From Chitinophaga barathri (GTDB taxonomy: Bacteria > Bacteroidota > Bacteroidia > Chitinophagales > Chitinophagaceae): a stretch of 64,000 nucleotides of DNA. The position numbers and the translations under genes were made by a program. Positions 62,079 through 64,000 of this stretch are shown in pieces (positions within the stretch are counted from its first letter, which is position 1; the number at the start of each line of letters is the position of its first letter). The stretch spans positions 124,001-188,000 of the forward strand of contig NZ_RMBX01000005.1 in assembly GCF_003807585.1 (NCBI RefSeq), written 5' to 3'. The notes below the pieces were generated by a model. That model made no database searches. It was not told the origin of the DNA and saw only the letters and a list, made by a program, of their open reading frames with translations.

Positions 62079-62568
62079 CGCCTGTGTTTCTGTTTGGTCA
62101 TCGTACTTGCCTGGAGCCGGGCAGGTCCGTCAAAAAGGGAAAGGGCAAAATAAAATAATTTCATGCGCATTTGAATAAAGGCAAAGGGTATACGCCATTT
62201 AACATGATGCATACCCTCTGAATAAATGTATTATTTAATTGCCACAAATCTCATCTGCGGCACTGTTGCCATTTCGTTATCCTTTTGCGGAAGGAGCTGG
62301 TACTATTTGAACATTGCAGGATAATTTTCCCCGATATCCCGGGCCGGATATGTGGAATTTCTTCCACAACATGATATTATTTACAGTTTTCTCTCCTTCG
62401 ACTCTCGTTCGACGATCCTTCGACGATCCTATATCTATCGTTGCTCCTTCGGTTTTGGATAATATAATATCAATTCTGTAAAGGTCTGCGTGGTATTTTT
62501 TGAACGTCGGTTATCTGTCCATCCTATTAAACGGCTCCTTTCCCGGTGGCTCCGGGAGATTGAATCCG
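62079..62568. other. Non-coding region between PQQ dehydrogenase and phosphodiesterase genes
   Basis: About 490 bp with no credible gene. It holds a hairpin AGGGTAT / ATACCCT (62185-62217), an inverted repeat TGTGGAA / TTCCACA (62351-62368), and an 11-bp period tandem repeat (62386-62451). A GGTATTTTTTGAA element follows at about 62491, resembling the GGTATTT beside the other two repeat loci. Confidence 0.6.
62386..62451. repeat. Tandem repeat, 11-bp period (locus 3)
   Basis: Units in register: TTCGACTCTCG (62397), TTCGACGATCC (62408), TTCGACGATCC (62419), TATATCTATCG (62430) and TTGCTCCTTCG (62441), preceded by a weaker GTTTTCTCTCC (62386). Two middle units are identical. C at position 6 and TC at positions 9-10 are kept in all the clear units. 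Confidence 0.8.
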
Positions 62569-64000
62569 CTATGGCAACGCAAAGGCCACATAGCTGTCCC
62601 CGGACGGCACGTTCAGCTTGCCGCCGCCACAGGCGATGACAACAAATTGTTTTCCATTAACATTATACACGGCGGGTGTGGCAAAACCCGAAGCGGGCAG
62701 GGAGGTTTCCCAGAGCAACTGCCCGGTGCGTTTGTTAAAGGCGCGCATTTTGGCGTCTTTCGTAGCGGCGATCAGCACCAGTCCGCCGGCCGTAACCACG
62801 GGAGCGCCATAGTTTTCCGTACCGGTTTTGATGCCGCGGCCTTTAAATGCGGGGTCCTCCCCTAACGTGTCGCGCCATACGAACTTCCCGGTGTTCAGGT
62901 CGATGGCGGTGAGCGTGCCCCAGGGAGGACTGTTTGCCGGAAGGCCTTCTTTGCTGAGGAATTTATTGTAGCCGGTCATGGTATAAGGAAGATTGCGGAA
63001 GCTGTCCGGCTGCTGCCGCGGGCCGTTATAGGCCAGGGGCTGGGATTTTTTCAAATCCAGTACAAATGCGGCGAGGGCGTTCTTTTCTTCCGGTTTCAGG
63101 CTGTTGAAGGCGGGCATCATACGCCTGCCGGTGCTGAGGAGTTGCAGGAACTGCTCCGTATTGAACCGCTGCTGAATATTCACCAGTGCGGGATAAGCGC
63201 CGCCGCCTTCCAGTTCGCGGCCGTGGCAGCTCATACAATGCGCTCGGTAAAGGCGTTTGCCTGCCTGGAGATTGGTTTCTTTTTTCAGCTCTTCTTTCGG
63301 GGCGTCCACTACCTGCAATACCCATGGCATTTCGCTGGCATTCACGTAGAGTATTCCCGTTTCCGGGTCAAATGCCGGGCCTCCCCATTCCGCACCGCCG
63401 TCGAACCCCGGGAATATAACCGTACCTTCTTTGGAAGGCGGCTCGAACATATGCGAACGTTTATACGACGCCCAGCGCCGTTTTACTTCCGCCAGCGAAG
63501 AATCCGGTAACAGGTAGTTCAGATCGGCTTCCGTGAATAGCTGCCGTACAAAAGGCGCGGGAAGCGTTGGATAGGGCTGCGTAGGCCACAGCTGCTCTCC
63601 TGTCAGGAGGCTGGGGCCTGGTACGGGACGTTCCTCTACCGGGAAAAGCGGTGTACCGGTAGTTCGGTCCAGCAGGAATACAAAACCCGTTTTGGTCACC
63701 TGCGCCACCGCTTCTTTCTTTTTCCCTTCGTGGTTTACGGTTACCAGCACCGGCGGGGCGGGCAGGTCGCGGTCCCACACATCGTGATGAACGCTCTGGA
63801 AGTGCCAGATACGTTTTCCGGTGTTCGCGTCCAGCGCCAGCAGGCTGTTGCCGAACAGGTTCGCGCCTTTGCGCATGCCGCCGTAGAAGTCGAACGATAC
63901 GGACCCGACGGGCGCAAACAATATCCCCTTATCTTCATCCAGGCTAAAACCCGACCAGGCGTTTGCGCCGCCGAGATGTTTATACGCATCGGGATTGTCC
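62569..64000 (-). CDS. PQQ-dependent dehydrogenase with embedded cytochrome c domain, 5' part beyond window
   Basis: C-terminal 476 residues of a quinoprotein sugar/alcohol dehydrogenase; the frame stays open to the right edge, so the start lies outside. Visible: propeller blades with GNSLLALDANTGKRIWHFQ and HHDVWDRDLPAPPVLV (PQQ-dehydrogenase pattern), a c-type haem site CMSCH (residues ~255-259 of the visible part) with downstream Met in RRMMPAF as likely axial ligand, then further propeller blades (NYGAPVVTAGGLVLIAATKD) to the end. So the cytochrome domain is inserted within the propeller rather than at one end. It oxidises sugars or alcohols in the periplasm and passes electrons through the haem. 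Confidence 0.9.
   Translation of the reverse strand, partial: DNPDAYKHLGGANAWSGFSLDEDKGILFAPVGSVSFDFYGGMRKGANLFGNSLLALDANTGKRIWHFQSVHHDVWDRDLPAPPVLVTVNHEGKKKEAVAQVTKTGFVFLLDRTTGTPLFPVEERPVPGPSLLTGEQLWPTQPYPTLPAPFVRQLFTEADLNYLLPDSSLAEVKRRWASYKRSHMFEPPSKEGTVIFPGFDGGAEWGGPAFDPETGILYVNASEMPWVLQVVDAPKEELKKETNLQAGKRLYRAHCMSCHGRELEGGGAYPALVNIQQRFNTEQFLQLLSTGRRMMPAFNSLKPEEKNALAAFVLDLKKSQPLAYNGPRQQPDSFRNLPYTMTGYNKFLSKEGLPANSPPWGTLTAIDLNTGKFVWRDTLGEDPAFKGRGIKTGTENYGAPVVTAGGLVLIAATKDAKMRAFNKRTGQLLWETSLPASGFATPAVYNVNGKQFVVIACGGGKLNVPSGDSYVAFALP

Overview
The window looks like a chromosomal segment of a Bacteroidota bacterium, most likely family Chitinophagaceae (a Chitinophaga-like genome). Evidence: three SusC/SusD outer-membrane pairs, several further TonB-dependent receptors, a protein with a type IX secretion C-terminal signal, and promoters that fit the Bacteroidota pattern TTTG-N19-TAnnTTTG exactly at two loci. 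Genus level is inference. I saw no rRNA, tRNA, CRISPR array, insertion sequence or prophage.

Layout. 1-2.9 kb: 3' part of an RND drug-efflux pump. 3.1-5.6 kb: KefC-type K+/H+ antiporter with its KefF-like quinone reductase. 5.8-9.5 kb: complete oxidative pentose phosphate operon (gnd-zwf-pgl). 9.5-16.8 kb: mixed enzymes (FMN reductase, secreted VOC protein, SGNH hydrolase, alpha/beta hydrolase with its TetR regulator, GH105 unsaturated uronyl hydrolase, DUF4198 protein). 17-19.6 kb: secreted protein of unknown function and a ClC chloride channel. 19.7-29.8 kb: two divergent SusCD pairs. 30-35.4 kb: low-GC T9SS cargo protein, CPA1 Na+/H+ antiporter, and a TetR/MFS pair with matched operators. 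35.6-43.3 kb: a membrane-spanning sensor with a cytoplasmic LuxR-type HTH, followed by a third SusCD pair. 43.4-44.3 kb: an AT-rich two-gene module with a PARP-like ADP-ribosyltransferase-fold protein. 44.3-49.6 kb: HExxH protein, sulfatase, PepSY-like protein, GH110 alpha-galactosidase. 49.7-53.2 kb: membrane AraC regulator and a TonB-type barrel. 53.2-59.3 kb: four-gene operon DUF4856 - imelysin - HTTM - TonB receptor, probably for iron. 59.5-64 kb: orphan OmpR-type response regulator, VOC protein, nucleotide pyrophosphatase-like phosphodiesterase, and the C-terminal part of a PQQ dehydrogenase carrying an embedded cytochrome c domain.

How the parts work together. Most of the window serves outer-membrane nutrient capture (SusCD, TonB receptors, GH105, GH110, sulfatase) and envelope ion or drug transport. 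Local control is readable in several places: each TetR gene has a promoter overlapped by a 19-bp site that recurs before its probable target gene, and a LacI-type palindrome occurs before both the GH105 gene and the third SusC gene.

Most unusual signals. (1) Three intergenic regions hold degenerate tandem repeats with a strict 11-bp period; the sequence differs at each locus and each has a GGTATTT element beside it. (2) The small-ORF plus ADP-ribosyltransferase-like pair at 43.4-44.3 kb has a Gln where PARPs have the catalytic Glu. (3) Four TGTCCG half-sites lie upstream of a PepSY-like gene.
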